Assembly (NCBI RefSeq): GCF_001680005.1
Contig: NC_033569.1
Span: forward strand, 496,001-560,000
Length of the DNA stretch: 64,000 nucleotides
Direction of reading: 5' to 3'
Origin: Plasmodium coatneyi
Taxonomy: Eukaryota; Apicomplexa; Aconoidasida; Haemosporida; Plasmodiidae
The notes beneath the pieces were generated by a model, which saw nothing but the letters and a program-made list of their open reading frames with translations, was not told the origin of the DNA and searched no databases. A program made the translations under genes and the position numbers. Shown here piece by piece: positions 45,433 through 55,729 of the stretch. The first letter of the stretch is position 1. Each line of letters starts with the position of its first letter.

Positions 45433-47013
45433 ATGGTGGCGCTGTGGGGGGGCCTCCTCAGAGTGCTGCTCCTGCTGTACATTATCTTGGCCAACTTACC
45501 ATCCACACGAAGCGTAGATGTTTGTAAAGGAGCAGAGGAAACTTTGAGCAAATTCTGGAACACCATAGACAACGCAAAACATGGAAACGTCATCCTAATA
45601 AACATAAAAAATTATTACTGCCCAGCATGCAACCGGTACATAGATGTGTGGAACAAACTGGAGGAAGAAATATCAAACTACGAGAGTAATGTTACCCTGT
45701 TTGTATTTGACTGCTCATGCAACTTATTTGTGCCGTACTGCAGATTCTTTAAGGTGCGTTATTTCCCCACCTTTCGGCTGCTCCACCCGGTGTATGATTA
45801 CATGGACAGTAAAGACACTGAGTATAAATACATAGCTCCAAATACAGAAATGGTGAATCGACAGTACGACAAAGAATTGCTACTAGCCTATAGGGAAGTT
45901 GATAGAGTGAACAACCTTGCACAATTCCAAAGAATGATGCAGACGCATTTGTGCAAAAATGTGAACTTCAATCACATCGACTTGAAGTCCTGCTACGCTG
46001 ATGTACCACCAGAAGAGGAGTCCCCTGAATATGCCATGTTTATAGCCTCCACGAGTGGCCCCATAGGGGGAATCACAGGAAAAGAAGGTACAAATACAAA
46101 TCGAATGGCTGTCGAAAGGTGGAAGGGGATGACCTTTACAAAGGATAACTTAAAGCACGACATTGTAAGGGGTATGCTTTTCACATTGAGGAAAAATATT
46201 TCATTAGGGTTAGATGTGGACAAATCCACGGTGGAACCTTTTCTCGTTATGACACAGATCGTTTCGGACATGTACCCTGAACTGGCCGAGTGGCTGAGCG
46301 ACCTTCGTGAGGAGCTGGCCTCCAAGCGGTACCCACTCACGTATGAGCAGTGGTCCAAGGTGGTCGACGAGCTTGCAGGGATGGAGATCACCACTACCCT
46401 CAGCAATGACGCCGATGTGAAGAGTCTTGTAGGGGACACCCCCTGGAACGAACCCAAATTCAAAGTGTGCGAAGAGAACTCCGTCCTCTGCTCCTACTGG
46501 TTGCTCTTCCACAAAATATCCATTCACTGCCTCATGCGGGACAAGGAAAGGTACCACTTCTACATTAACGCATTAACAAACTACACAAAAAATTATCTAA
46601 ACTGCGAAAGTTGCATACAGCACTTTGTCACCGCACAAGAGTCATGCTACTATGGGTTCTGTAACATCCACTCAGCCGAATCGTTCGTTATCTTCCTATG
46701 GAGAATACACAACGCAGTTACGTTGCGATCCATGTACGAAGCGATAATTCAAGAGACGCAAGTTCAGGGAGGACAATCAGAACCCACAAATAGTAAGACA
46801 GAAAAGGGGACAAAATTTCTCAACCGAGATTTGGCCTTTCCCCCGGAGAAGCAGTGTAAGTTCTGTAGAAGTGGCATTGGCTTTACAAGAATTACTCCGC
46901 CATTTATTGCGGATGCGGTAAAACAGAAATCTATTAGTGACAGAGATTTTGATGCCATCGATGGGTTCAGCGTCAAGCAGGTTCTGAACCACCTCGTTAA
47001 GGTGTACTCCTAG
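45433..47013 (+). CDS. QSOX: Quiescin-type sulfhydryl oxidase (thioredoxin + Erv/ALR domains)
   Basis: Single exon, 526 residues from the ATG at 45433 (aaaccATGG context); the 16 codons upstream begin with GTG and are not likely translated. It has a hydrophobic signal peptide (LLRVLLLLYIILANLP), then a thioredoxin domain with active site YYCPACNRY (about 61-69) and VRYFPTFRL (its cis-Pro loop). The Erv/ALR domain spans about 340-440, with NCESCIQHFV (redox CxxC at about 391-394) and FLWRIHNAVTLRS, the FAD-binding WxxHNxV motif. A third pair, FPPEKQCKFC (about 475-478), matches the CxxC after the Erv domain in QSOX. The enzyme should oxidise protein thiols to disulfides with O2 in the secretory pathway. 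The disulfide-rich surface proteins of the parasite, such as the KIRs here, need such chemistry. Confidence 0.88.
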   Translation: MVALWGGLLRVLLLLYIILANLPSTRSVDVCKGAEETLSKFWNTIDNAKHGNVILINIKNYYCPACNRYIDVWNKLEEEISNYESNVTLFVFDCSCNLFVPYCRFFKVRYFPTFRLLHPVYDYMDSKDTEYKYIAPNTEMVNRQYDKELLLAYREVDRVNNLAQFQRMMQTHLCKNVNFNHIDLKSCYADVPPEEESPEYAMFIASTSGPIGGITGKEGTNTNRMAVERWKGMTFTKDNLKHDIVRGMLFTLRKNISLGLDVDKSTVEPFLVMTQIVSDMYPELAEWLSDLREELASKRYPLTYEQWSKVVDELAGMEITTTLSNDADVKSLVGDTPWNEPKFKVCEENSVLCSYWLLFHKISIHCLMRDKERYHFYINALTNYTKNYLNCESCIQHFVTAQESCYYGFCNIHSAESFVIFLWRIHNAVTLRSMYEAIIQETQVQGGQSEPTNSKTEKGTKFLNRDLAFPPEKQCKFCRSGIGFTRITPPFIADAVKQKSISDRDFDAIDGFSVKQVLNHLVKVYS

Positions 47014-47936
47014 CTTGGGCAGAAGAAACAACGTTACATTGTTCGTTGCGCCTGTCCTATGATTGGCGGCGCACTTTGCGCTATCCTCTGCACAGATAGA
47101 GTGAGACTACAAAGGAGGAAGTCAAGAAAGGCGCCAGTTTGGGAATTCAAACCCGTTCACAGAAATGAAGCGCTTTTTTTCATTAGGACTACGCACAGGG
47201 AAGAATCATCCGTTATCCCACTCTCTTATATCTTTTAAATGGCTTTTTTTTTTTTTCGTACTTGTGTGTGTCATCTTTGTCACACCTTTTAGGTGCCCCT
47301 CTTCCCTCCCCCCCGCGGGATTTGTTTTCCCCGCATACGGAAGGAGCAGAAAAAGGGTCATCTCAAAATTGCTGATTTGTAAATCGGAAAGTACAGCGGG
47401 GGAATACGCAAGCACGGGCAGTGGTACATCATGTAAGTTGTGTATGTATGCACCTGTACCCCCTCGCTCGCGTAGGGCCCCCTTTTTTTTAGTGAAATAT
47501 GGCAACATCCCACCCCGTCCTGCAACACGATTTACTTCTGTTCAGGTGTGTATGTGTTATCCTTTTTGTCTGACACCCCAATTAATTTTCATCTCCTGTT
47601 TTTTTCTTGTATAATACTAATGGACAGAATGATTTTTTCTGTTCATTTGTGTCAACCCCAAAGAAAAACTCCCCAACGCGGTGTGCCTACCGCATGTGTA
47701 TGTTTCTTTAATTTTTTTTTTTTTTTATCAAGACAAAAGTAGTTTTTAAGATTGGCTATTTTGTTCATGTAAAAAAAAAAAAAAAAAAAAAAAAATGGCT
47801 CGACGAAAAAAAAAAAAAAAAACAGTACAAAACTGCGTACACACAGCGGTACAACACAAAAAACAAACAAAGGAAAGAGATTGTAAACGGCCAACTGTGT
47901 ACAAACGGAGAGGCCAAAACGCACTCCACGTGTAGT
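47014..47936. other. Convergent 3' region, non-coding
   Basis: Shared downstream region of QSOX (plus) and the TPR gene (minus). It has long A runs at about 47769-47794 and 47806-47822. No supported coding frame. Confidence 0.6.
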
Positions 47937-49610
47937 CTACTTATTTTGCTTAAATTGAATATTAAACGAACCATCATTGTTTGGATTTTTTTGCACTTCA
48001 AAATTATCAAGTGACAATCCCACTTTCCCCAGCAGCAAATTACCAAAGTCTTTTAATTTTCCCACCATTTCTTCCTTTTCTTTATTTAATTGCTGTTCAG
48101 CCAGGTACTTTAATTTTTTCTGCTTCATCTCATAATTGGCTAACAAGGAGGAGTCCAGCGATATGGCTTTATTCAAGTCGTTCGACGCGTCATTATATTT
48201 TTCCAGCTGTTCATATGCATTGCTCCTGCGTATGTAGGACTTCACAAAGTTCTCATTATAGTTGATGGACTTATTGCAATCTTCGACCACCTGATTCCAG
48301 TTGGCTAAATGTGAGTAGCAAGCTGCTCTATTGGAGTACAAAATCGACTTGGTACTTTTCTCCTTGCATTTTTTTAAAGCCTTATTGTAGTAAAAGATGG
48401 CCTGCTTGTAGTCCCCCTTTTTGAATAACTCATTTCCTTGGTCCTTTATCTCTTCTATGTTCTCCCCACCTTCGTTCTTGTCATCCTCACAGTTCCCATC
48501 CTCCTCATCATCATCTTCCATTTCGCTCTCCCCCTCGTCGGTGTCTTCCTCCTCTTCTTCATAGTCCTCACTGAGGATTGATGAACTCTTCCCATCGGCA
48601 GAGTCCTCACTCCTGTCCGAGTCGCCCTCGTTGGAGCTGATTTCTTCTGAGTCATCATCCTCCACGGAGGAGCTCATTTGCGAACTGGAATTCTCATACT
48701 CATCTTTACTTATATAGTTGTCACTGTAGTAATTCCTCACATAGCCATTCATGTCTTCTTTATTCAGTTGTTCCTTTATGTCCTCTCTCTTTGTCCTACT
48801 GTTTGGCCGCTTCGCAAATGGGGAATTAACTTTTTCCTGGCTGCCCCACTGGCAACTTTCTCTTTTCTCGTTCTCATTTGTATTCACTTGGTTGGGTTCA
48901 CTATTATTCACACTTTGTTCGTCGGGTTCCACCTCTTTTACTTTATCATCATCATTTGTTTGGTCCCCACTCTGGGCTTTCACATAACTGATGCCTGGAA
49001 GGCTTTCCATGGTGCTATCGCTACCCCTCCCGAGGCTCTTCTTTCCCTGCACTGGGTCTCCCACTTCGGATTTATCCCTTTCGCTATATTGGCAAACTCT
49101 CTCGAGGGACCCCTCCCCCATTGGGGATCCTCCCGCTGGGTGCGCCTCTTCCATCTGGCACTTTTCCCCTTTGGTTACCTCACCGCACCGTTCGTCGAGC
49201 AATTCTCGTTCTGCTTTTGACTTTCCACTGGATAAATTATCCCCTGCATCGTTCCCCGTGGACCCACCCAAAGCGGCGTCCTTCTCTACACATTGCATCT
49301 TATCAGCTCCCATTTCATCGCCCCGTGAAGTAGCACCCAACCTGCTGACATGTGGATGAAAAGAAAAAGACGCAGTGTCCTCCATGCTGCTGATCTTCCT
49401 TCTGGAAAGATTTTTACTCTGATCTGTCACGGAATGACACTTGTTTTGGTCTTCCCTTTGTGCACTTCCTATGTCATCCTCTCCTAAGGAGTCACTTTTT
49501 TTTTTCTTTTTTTTTATTTTTTTATTTTCCACTATTTTTAGGTATATCCAAGTGCCTACGATGGGGATTAAAAGAAGAATAGCATAAAACAATGTTTCCC
49601 CTTTTTGCAT
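47937..49610 (-). CDS. Membrane-anchored TPR protein with TTC1-like C-terminus
   Basis: Single exon, 557 residues. Residues 6-26 (TLFYAILLLIPIVGTWIYLK) form an N-terminal signal anchor followed by a poly-Lys stretch, so the rest should face the cytosol. A long charged, low-complexity region (30-385) ends in a Glu/Asp-rich block. Three TPR motifs follow (about 390-500): GNELFKKGDYKQAIFYYNKA, SNRAACYSHLANWNQVVEDC and RRSNAYEQLEKYNDASNDL. The end EEMVGKLKDFGNLLLGKVG followed by GLSLDNFEVQK matches the distinctive C-terminus of TTC1. Human TTC1 is soluble and binds Hsp90/Hsp70 and G-alpha proteins; the membrane anchor here is a difference. A role as a chaperone-docking protein at the ER or mitochondrial surface is an inference. 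Confidence 0.82.
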   Translation of the reverse strand: MQKGETLFYAILLLIPIVGTWIYLKIVENKKIKKKKKKSDSLGEDDIGSAQREDQNKCHSVTDQSKNLSRRKISSMEDTASFSFHPHVSRLGATSRGDEMGADKMQCVEKDAALGGSTGNDAGDNLSSGKSKAERELLDERCGEVTKGEKCQMEEAHPAGGSPMGEGSLERVCQYSERDKSEVGDPVQGKKSLGRGSDSTMESLPGISYVKAQSGDQTNDDDKVKEVEPDEQSVNNSEPNQVNTNENEKRESCQWGSQEKVNSPFAKRPNSRTKREDIKEQLNKEDMNGYVRNYYSDNYISKDEYENSSSQMSSSVEDDDSEEISSNEGDSDRSEDSADGKSSSILSEDYEEEEEDTDEGESEMEDDDEEDGNCEDDKNEGGENIEEIKDQGNELFKKGDYKQAIFYYNKALKKCKEKSTKSILYSNRAACYSHLANWNQVVEDCNKSINYNENFVKSYIRRSNAYEQLEKYNDASNDLNKAISLDSSLLANYEMKQKKLKYLAEQQLNKEKEEMVGKLKDFGNLLLGKVGLSLDNFEVQKNPNNDGSFNIQFKQNK

Positions 49611-50217
49611 TTTCTGTCAAATGTTTTGTGTGCTTTAAAAAGATGGTTATGCGAAGGAGAGAGCTACGCAGTCGTCATAACACACGGCGTATGAAAATAT
49701 GTGCGCCCCCCTTGAAACATATATATATCGTTTAGGGAAAGTCCCACATGACTTAAACCACAAAAAGGGGCTTTCACATTTTCGTGAGTGGCAAAAAAAA
49801 AAAAAAAAGAAACAAGCGAAGTGAATTGAACAAAACAATCGATTTTGCAAACGCTAGAGAATAAAATTGCATCAACTGTGTGCTTTTATATGTACGTATG
49901 CAATATACCGTAGGCGGGGAAAATTCAGCAATCACCAAAAAAAAAAAAGGAAAAAAAAAATGTACACAATTTGATCGTGGCAGTACGGGCGCACATTTAC
50001 ATCATTTTCGAAGCACACTTGTGATAAATCTCCCTACACAGAAAATGTCTGCGTGTGAAAACTTCACTTCTATCTAGCCCTTTTACACCCGCGGGAGTCC
50101 TCGCACTCTCACGTGGTACAATATCTGTGTATACCTGCTCAGTAGCAACCAACGGGGAATGAACGCGTAGGAAAATTTAGACAACGTGGAGGAGAAAAAA
50201 AAAAAATGGACGTTTGG
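49611..50217. other. Intergenic, upstream of the TPR gene
   Basis: Contains A runs near 49793 and 49939 and no recognised gene. It is probably the promoter of the TPR gene. Confidence 0.5.
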
Positions 50218-50768
50218 CTACTTGCGCAAAGCTTCCTCCTTATGGATCTCCTTCAGTGTCTTAAAAGAGATGAAGTACTCCCTTTTTTTTTTTGTTGCCA
50301 AGGAGTTGCTATCCCGTTAATTAGCTCATTTGGCTTCGTTACGTAAGAGAAGGAAGCAACATCGAGGGGAGAAGAAAAAGGCAGAAGAACAGCTGGTGTG
50401 GGGGAAGCTGCCAACGGGATTGGTAAGTAACATGTAGTACCACTTAGTGGAGAAAAGCGCAAAAAATTGGAAAAAATGGGCACTAGCGTGGCAAAACTTA
50501 ACATCCCAAACGGGAATGAAGCAAAATTGCGCACAGGTCCCCACCAACGTTGTCGGAAAATAAAAATGTTCCTTTTACTCGCATTCACGTGAACGTCGTT
50601 TTTTTTTTTTTTTTTCCCTCTGTGGTGTTGCATAAAGTACGAGGCGCTCACACGGTTGGCACTGCATCATATGGATGCAAAATATATACAAAAGAATATG
50701 CTTACTAATGTACGTAGGTGCGTGAGACTTGTAGCGTATTACGAACAAACAGAAGGGTGGCGTTAATT
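50218..50768 (-). CDS. Candidate last two exons of a small unrecognised spliced gene
   Basis: Tentative. Exon 50706..50768 follows a good acceptor (cttttcccccttgcag) and ends at CATTA before GTAAGC. It joins in phase 2 to 50218..50308, whose acceptor (gggatag) has a branch-like ctaat just upstream. Together they give about 50 residues, including NATLLFVRNTLQVSRTYVHY and then KREYFISFKTLKEIHKEEAL, a basic helical end finishing EEALRK. This reads like a mitochondrial or ribosomal small protein, but I do not recognise it. The first exon with the start codon was not found; it must end in phase 2 and lie upstream, towards the DBP9 gene. Confidence 0.38.
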
Positions 50769-51378
50769 CTGCAAGGGGGAAAAGAAAAAATAATAGCGGC
50801 GCACGCGACATGCGAGTTATTCTATGTAGCAAAAAAATACATATTGACACGGGGTTATTTTTACTTCCTGGCCCACGCTGTAATATAAACCGACCTTTGG
50901 GCTTCTCCGCTTATATGGCCTACTTCACCTTAACGCTGCTTCGTCCGACGGCTCGCGGAAAAGACCCTCTCCAAAACGCACCAATGTAGGTTGACTGACG
51001 AGTGGGAAAAAAAAGAAAAAAATAAATAAAATAAAATAAAATAAAATAAAACTGAAACGTGAACGCAAACGAAAGCGAAAATGAAGTTGAAAAAAGAATA
51101 AAAAAAAAAAGAAAAAACTCATTCAGAGAAACTTTAGCTACAACGAAGGGGGGAAGAGTTGTTCATTCGGACTTCATCAATCATGTGAAGATCTCCACCA
51201 GAATAACATGCTACCACAAAATGGGCTGAAAAAAGGATCGATTGAAAGTTTACCTATATGTATACATGCTTATTTGTCCTCCTACGTTACATGCGTTGCG
51301 AGAGGCGAGAACAGGGTTAACCAGGCCGCGGCAGGCAGGAAATTTTATTCTGCAGAAAAAAAAGGGGGAAGGAACAAA
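50769..51378. other. Divergent upstream region of DBP9
   Basis: Contains a balanced-composition island at about 50925-51000 and an AAAAT repeat. The frame of DBP9 is open back to an ATG at 51208, but the context of the ATG at 51379 is better. The island could hold a missing exon of the candidate gene at 50218. Confidence 0.45.
51021..51051. repeat. AAAAT pentanucleotide repeat
   Basis: Short tandem repeat upstream of DBP9, about five units. Confidence 0.8.
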
Positions 51379-53883
51379 ATGGAGGTGGAAACGGAGGACC
51401 AAACGCAGGGCGATCATACGAGTGAAGCGGAGGAGGAACAAAACCCCGTTCCGCGTGATCAGCAGGATGATCACTTCGAGAGGGAGCACAACTTCCTGGA
51501 CTTCGAAAACATCCTACTAGACGTGAGGCTGAGGAAGGCAATCCTTTACCTGTTCAAGTTTAAGTACCCAACGAAAATACAAAAGGCAGCCATTCCACAT
51601 ATCCTGCACGGGAAAGATGTCATCATAAGTTCGAAAACTGGGTCAGGGAAAACCATGGCCTACCTCATCCCACTAGTGCAGAATATACTGAAGTCAAACT
51701 TAAATGAAAAGGAGTCCTTAAAGTTTTTTTATAAAGGAATAATTCTTGCCCCCACAGAAGAATTATGCCTACAAATACACCAAGTGGCACAGACATTATG
51801 CTCCTACCTGAAGAATATCCTATCGTTCGATCACAATATCAACAGAACGTTTTATGACCATCCAACTGTTTTAGTGACTACCCCTAGACATCTCTACAAT
51901 CACGCAGTAGAGTGTAAGAAAAAAAATAATTTGGACATATTATCTAACTTAAGAATTCTGGTTGTAGATGAAGCAGATATTTTGCACAGCAAAGAGTTCC
52001 AAAAATGGATGAACCTTTTGGCTAGTTATCACTTTCCAAAAAATTATTCCCAGAAATATCAAATTGTCATGGCATCTGCTACAGTGAAGGAAAATATCGT
52101 CGAGAAAACCAAACTTTTTCTCCATAACCCTGTTTTTTTAAGTGCAGAATTGGAGAAAAGTGGAACTTCCCCCAGTCGCACCTCCACTAATGGAGATCAT
52201 CCTGATGGCATCCATAAAAGGGATGCTTCCATCAGGGACAGTAACACTCCACCCGCTAAAAGCGACAAGCTGAGTGATTCTTCTCAGCCAAAAAAAGTAA
52301 AGTCACCCCACCTACATCAGCAATTCAGGGGAAAATCATTCTGCTACTTCTACCCAGACGAAACCACCAAATATATTTACCTGTACAATCTTATAAACGA
52401 CAAAGTAATTTTGCGAAAGTCAATTATTTTTACCTCTACCATCTATGATGCGTACAAGATAAAAATATTTCTGACTTACTTTGATATACCTTCCTCCATC
52501 CTGAACCCAAACCATCCTATCCTGGTTAGACAGAATATCATTTTCGCGTTCAACAATTATAAGATCTTCTTCTTGATATGCCCTCAGTACGAGAAGAATG
52601 CCGCAGCGAAGGGGGGGAAGGCCGACATGAGTGACATGGGGGACACGGGTGACATTGCAAGTGTTCGCAGTGAGGGCAACACAGACGATACGGACGATTC
52701 GATCAACCATGATGACAACGCCCATGATGCGGATGCTAACGAGGAAGTTCAGGGTGAAGACGACACATGTGATGAGGACGACCCGTGTGACCAAGATGAC
52801 GAGGGTCTCGACCAAGATGGCCTATGTGACCAGGACGACGCTGGTCTTGACCAAAACTACACGTGTGACCAAGACGACACGTGCGATCAAGACGACGCGT
52901 CCGACCAAGATGCCACGATCAACCTGGACGACGCTAGCGATGACGAGAAGGACTTTCTCTACAACCGCGGACTGGACTTCCAAGGAGTACACTGCGTGGT
53001 TAACTTCGACATGCCCCTGGACACAAAGACCTTCGTACACCGAGTGGGAAGGACCTGCAGACTCAACAACAAAGGGATCAGTATTTCCTTCATCAACGAA
53101 AATGAACCGGCGGAAAAAAACATCCTCCAAAAAATAGGCGCCAAAAATATATGCACCATAATTCAGAAGACGGTGTCACAAAATAAGGTCGAGATGTACA
53201 GGTACCGAGTAGAATCCATGCTCAACAAATGCACCAACAAAAAAGTGAAACAATTTATTCAAAGGGAGATCCTCTACCAATCCTTGAAGTCCAAGGAGCT
53301 GAAAGAATTTTTCAACTCCAATGAAGAAGAAAAAAGGGCCATTAACAAAATTGTAAAATATTTTAACACACATGTCGTGCCACACAAACTGATTAAGGAC
53401 AGATTGAAAAACTTATTCTTGAAAAAGGCTAAGAAGAAGGGGGTCCTTAAAAAGGGGATAAACAAAAATGGGAAAGAAAATGGAGACACAAGGATGGACA
53501 GAAAGAACAATAGAAGAGAAGACGATAAAAGAATAGCGCAACAACACTATGTTAAAAGTAAGAACAACGGGTTCGTGATCACTGAACAGGCATATGAGGA
53601 TCAGCTGAGGAAGGAACCAGAGACGGAAGTGGCCGACCCGACCAAGCTTCCCCCCATTTATGGAAGGCGCTTGCGAAATTATGTGTACAGCAAGTACGTA
53701 ATGGGGAAACGCCGGACGGGGGGAAGGGCCAATGGTGGAAGGGCCAATAATGGAAGAGCGAACGGTGGATGGTCAAATGTTAGCGGCTCGCACAGAAACA
53801 GAGCGCATAATGCAAAGCCCAACCGGGACAGTTTCTCGCAGAAGAACAAGCGACACCGTAGCGCCGCCCCTCAGAAGGCCTAA
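51379..53883 (+). CDS. DBP9: DEAD-box RNA helicase DBP9/DDX56 (ribosome biogenesis)
   Basis: Single exon. 834 residues are counted from the ATG at 51379 (acaaaATGGAGG). An in-frame ATG at 51208 would add 57 residues with no helicase similarity. Motifs in order: Q-like YPTKIQKAAIP, Walker A SSKTGSGKT, LAPTEEL, TTPRHL, DEAD in LVVDEADIL, SAT in MASATV, then CVVNFDMPLD and HRVGRTCR (motif VI). The tail segment VEMYRYRVESMLNKCTNKKV followed by IQREIL, and the final PPIYGRRLRNYVYSKY, are the DBP9/DDX56 C-terminal hallmark. Yeast Dbp9 acts in early 60S assembly in the nucleolus. Two lineage inserts stand out: Ser/Thr-rich between the RecA domains, and an Asp-rich repeat (CDQDD-type) inside RecA2 where motif V usually begins. 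The end is Gly/Arg/Asn-rich (RANGGRANNGRANGG). Confidence 0.9.
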   Translation: MEVETEDQTQGDHTSEAEEEQNPVPRDQQDDHFEREHNFLDFENILLDVRLRKAILYLFKFKYPTKIQKAAIPHILHGKDVIISSKTGSGKTMAYLIPLVQNILKSNLNEKESLKFFYKGIILAPTEELCLQIHQVAQTLCSYLKNILSFDHNINRTFYDHPTVLVTTPRHLYNHAVECKKKNNLDILSNLRILVVDEADILHSKEFQKWMNLLASYHFPKNYSQKYQIVMASATVKENIVEKTKLFLHNPVFLSAELEKSGTSPSRTSTNGDHPDGIHKRDASIRDSNTPPAKSDKLSDSSQPKKVKSPHLHQQFRGKSFCYFYPDETTKYIYLYNLINDKVILRKSIIFTSTIYDAYKIKIFLTYFDIPSSILNPNHPILVRQNIIFAFNNYKIFFLICPQYEKNAAAKGGKADMSDMGDTGDIASVRSEGNTDDTDDSINHDDNAHDADANEEVQGEDDTCDEDDPCDQDDEGLDQDGLCDQDDAGLDQNYTCDQDDTCDQDDASDQDATINLDDASDDEKDFLYNRGLDFQGVHCVVNFDMPLDTKTFVHRVGRTCRLNNKGISISFINENEPAEKNILQKIGAKNICTIIQKTVSQNKVEMYRYRVESMLNKCTNKKVKQFIQREILYQSLKSKELKEFFNSNEEEKRAINKIVKYFNTHVVPHKLIKDRLKNLFLKKAKKKGVLKKGINKNGKENGDTRMDRKNNRREDDKRIAQQHYVKSKNNGFVITEQAYEDQLRKEPETEVADPTKLPPIYGRRLRNYVYSKYVMGKRRTGGRANGGRANNGRANGGWSNVSGSHRNRAHNAKPNRDSFSQKNKRHRSAAPQKA
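52650..52950 (+). repeat. Asp-rich coding repeat (C/L-D-Q-D-D units) within DBP9
   Basis: About 300 bases of imperfect short units based on gac/gat, cag/caa and tgt codons. They insert an acidic stretch between the RecA2 strand FFLICPQY and the RGLDF motif. The reading frame stays open throughout. Confidence 0.75.
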
Positions 53884-54388
53884 GCACGTAGGCACGTCCG
53901 TGTGCTGCGAATCCATGTTTGTATTTCCACAATCCAAATTTGTAACCAACGCGTTCATCTATTCGTTAAAACAGCGTGAAGCTTTCTTTTTTTGTCACCC
54001 TGTCTTCCCCAGAAGCGGCCCCCCCACCTGCGGAGCCGCCGATTTGTATGCCGCGTGGGCATAAAAATGTAACCCCCTCTCTCTTCCTGTACATATTTGT
54101 TCCGTTATTTTTCCCCCCTTTTTTTTTTTTTTTTTAAATTAAAACAAAATATAAACTTGTTAGTTTTTTTCATAATTTTGCATCAGCGCATCATGAAGGG
54201 GGTGAGAAGGAGAAGGACGCCTCTCCCGGTTGAACTGACCCTCGGAGGGTATTCCAAAAGTGAGAAAAAATAGTGATACATAGTGGAGTAACATAATAAT
54301 AAAAGGATGACGCAAAGGGCCTCTCATATCTCAATGACCCCTGTGCACACGCTTTTTTTGGTTTTTTTTTTTTTTTTTTTTTCACTAA
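53884..54388. other. Convergent 3' region, non-coding
   Basis: Between DBP9 (plus) and RFC4 (minus). T runs at about 54117-54135 and 54353-54382; no supported frame. Confidence 0.6.
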
Positions 54389-55729
54389 CTAGCACTTGGT
54401 GCGGAACGCCTTGGCTGCTATGCACCAGTCGGCGAGCAACCTATCCAGCTGGATAACGCTGGCCAGACCACTGGCCATGGTGTTACAAGCCATGGCACCA
54501 ATTTTTAAAAACTCGATTTGCACAGCTTCGGAGCCTAAGTCGTATCTCCTCAACACATTGGAAGACGTTAAAGCAACGTCGAAAGGGGTGTGTCCTTCCC
54601 TGATCATGTCATACGCAATGTCATGTGCCTTTTTCCACTCACTGTTTACGCAAAATTTTAGTAAACTTTCAATTCTTTCAGGAGAAGGAATATCACATAT
54701 ATTTAGCACATTTTCTTTGTTTATAACTTCTAACCCAGCATAAGTGGACTGCAGACAATTGACTGCTTTTCGCAAGTCCCCATCTGCTATAAAGGTGAGG
54801 GTTTCCAACCCATCGTCTGTGTATTTTATGTTTTCCATTTGGCATATTTTTACAATTCGCTTCAAAACCTGATCATCTGATAATTTAAAGTACCGTATAA
54901 TGGCACATCTGCTTTGAAGCGCGTCAATTATTTTCTCAGACTGGTTACAAGCTAAAGCAAATCTTGTGGTGTCCGAGTACAGCTCCATGATTCTTCTTAA
55001 TGACTGTTGTGCAGCTGTGGTCATGGAGTCTACTTCGTCCAGTATAATAATTTTGTGTTTTCCTGGGGGGAGACTTATAATTTCCTTTGCGAAACTTTTT
55101 ATTCTGTCTCTGATTACGTTAATTCCTCTGTCATCTGAGGCGTTCAATTCCAGGACGGCTTTCTTCGCTTGAGATCCTAACATTTCGCTGGCCAAGCAGA
55201 GAATGCTCGTCGTTTTTCCAGTCCCCGGGGCACCCTACAAAGGTGGACACACAATGCACGGATAAAAAAAAAATGGGTTGATTATTTCCACAAAAAAGGA
55301 GCTCCACAATGGGTAACATAACTCTGGGTGTCATGATGCGGTTGTAAAGGGGCTCCCCATCTTCAGACACAAATGTGCCGCCAATTCACAGCACAAAATA
55401 CACTACCAACTCTAATTGCCCATTTTATAATTAATCTTTTGTGCAGGGAAAAAAAAAAAAAATCAACATCGGCGACCAGTTCGGGGAACCGTATTTGTGC
55501 AGGTGGAGAAGGAACTCCATATTGCTGTTTAAAGAACGCGTGACACCCTCAGCAGAGCACTTACCGCTAGGAGGAGGTTGGGCATATTCCCCGACACAAT
55601 GATGCTCTTGAGTGTATTTATGACAAAGGGGTTTCCCACTACATCGTCTAGGTTTTCCGGGCGGTACTTCTCTATCCATATGTCGATGTTGCGCTTCAGC
55701 AGTCTGTTCTTAAAGGAATCTTCCTCCAT
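54389..55729 (-). CDS. RFC4: Replication factor C small subunit (RFC4 of yeast, RFC2 of human)
   Basis: Two exons: 55565..55729 (from ATG, MEEDSFKNRLL) and 54389..55234, joined in phase 0, giving 336 residues. Clamp-loader motifs: WIEKYRPENLDDVVGN (RFC box II), then GAPGTGKTTSILCLA (Walker A, starting at the intron junction), LNASDDRGINVIR, IIILDEVDSM (Walker B), FALACN, and LQSRCAIIRYFKL, which carries the arginine-finger SRC motif. NCLQSTYAG and the C-terminal helices ending ADWCIAAKAFRTKC complete the protein. RFC loads PCNA at primer ends during DNA replication. The upstream GTG at 55738 is not a start. It is the last core gene before the variant-antigen region. Confidence 0.94.

Noticed and set aside
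48678..49359. Long plus-strand frames (up to 180 codons) opposite the TPR protein gene
   Set aside because: They are antisense shadows of the low-complexity region of the TTC1-like gene; the hydrophobic residues come from reverse-complemented Glu/Lys/Asp codons.
52420..53137. Open frames on both strands across the DBP9 Asp repeat
   Set aside because: Repeat DNA keeps several frames open; only the frame with helicase motifs on both sides is real.
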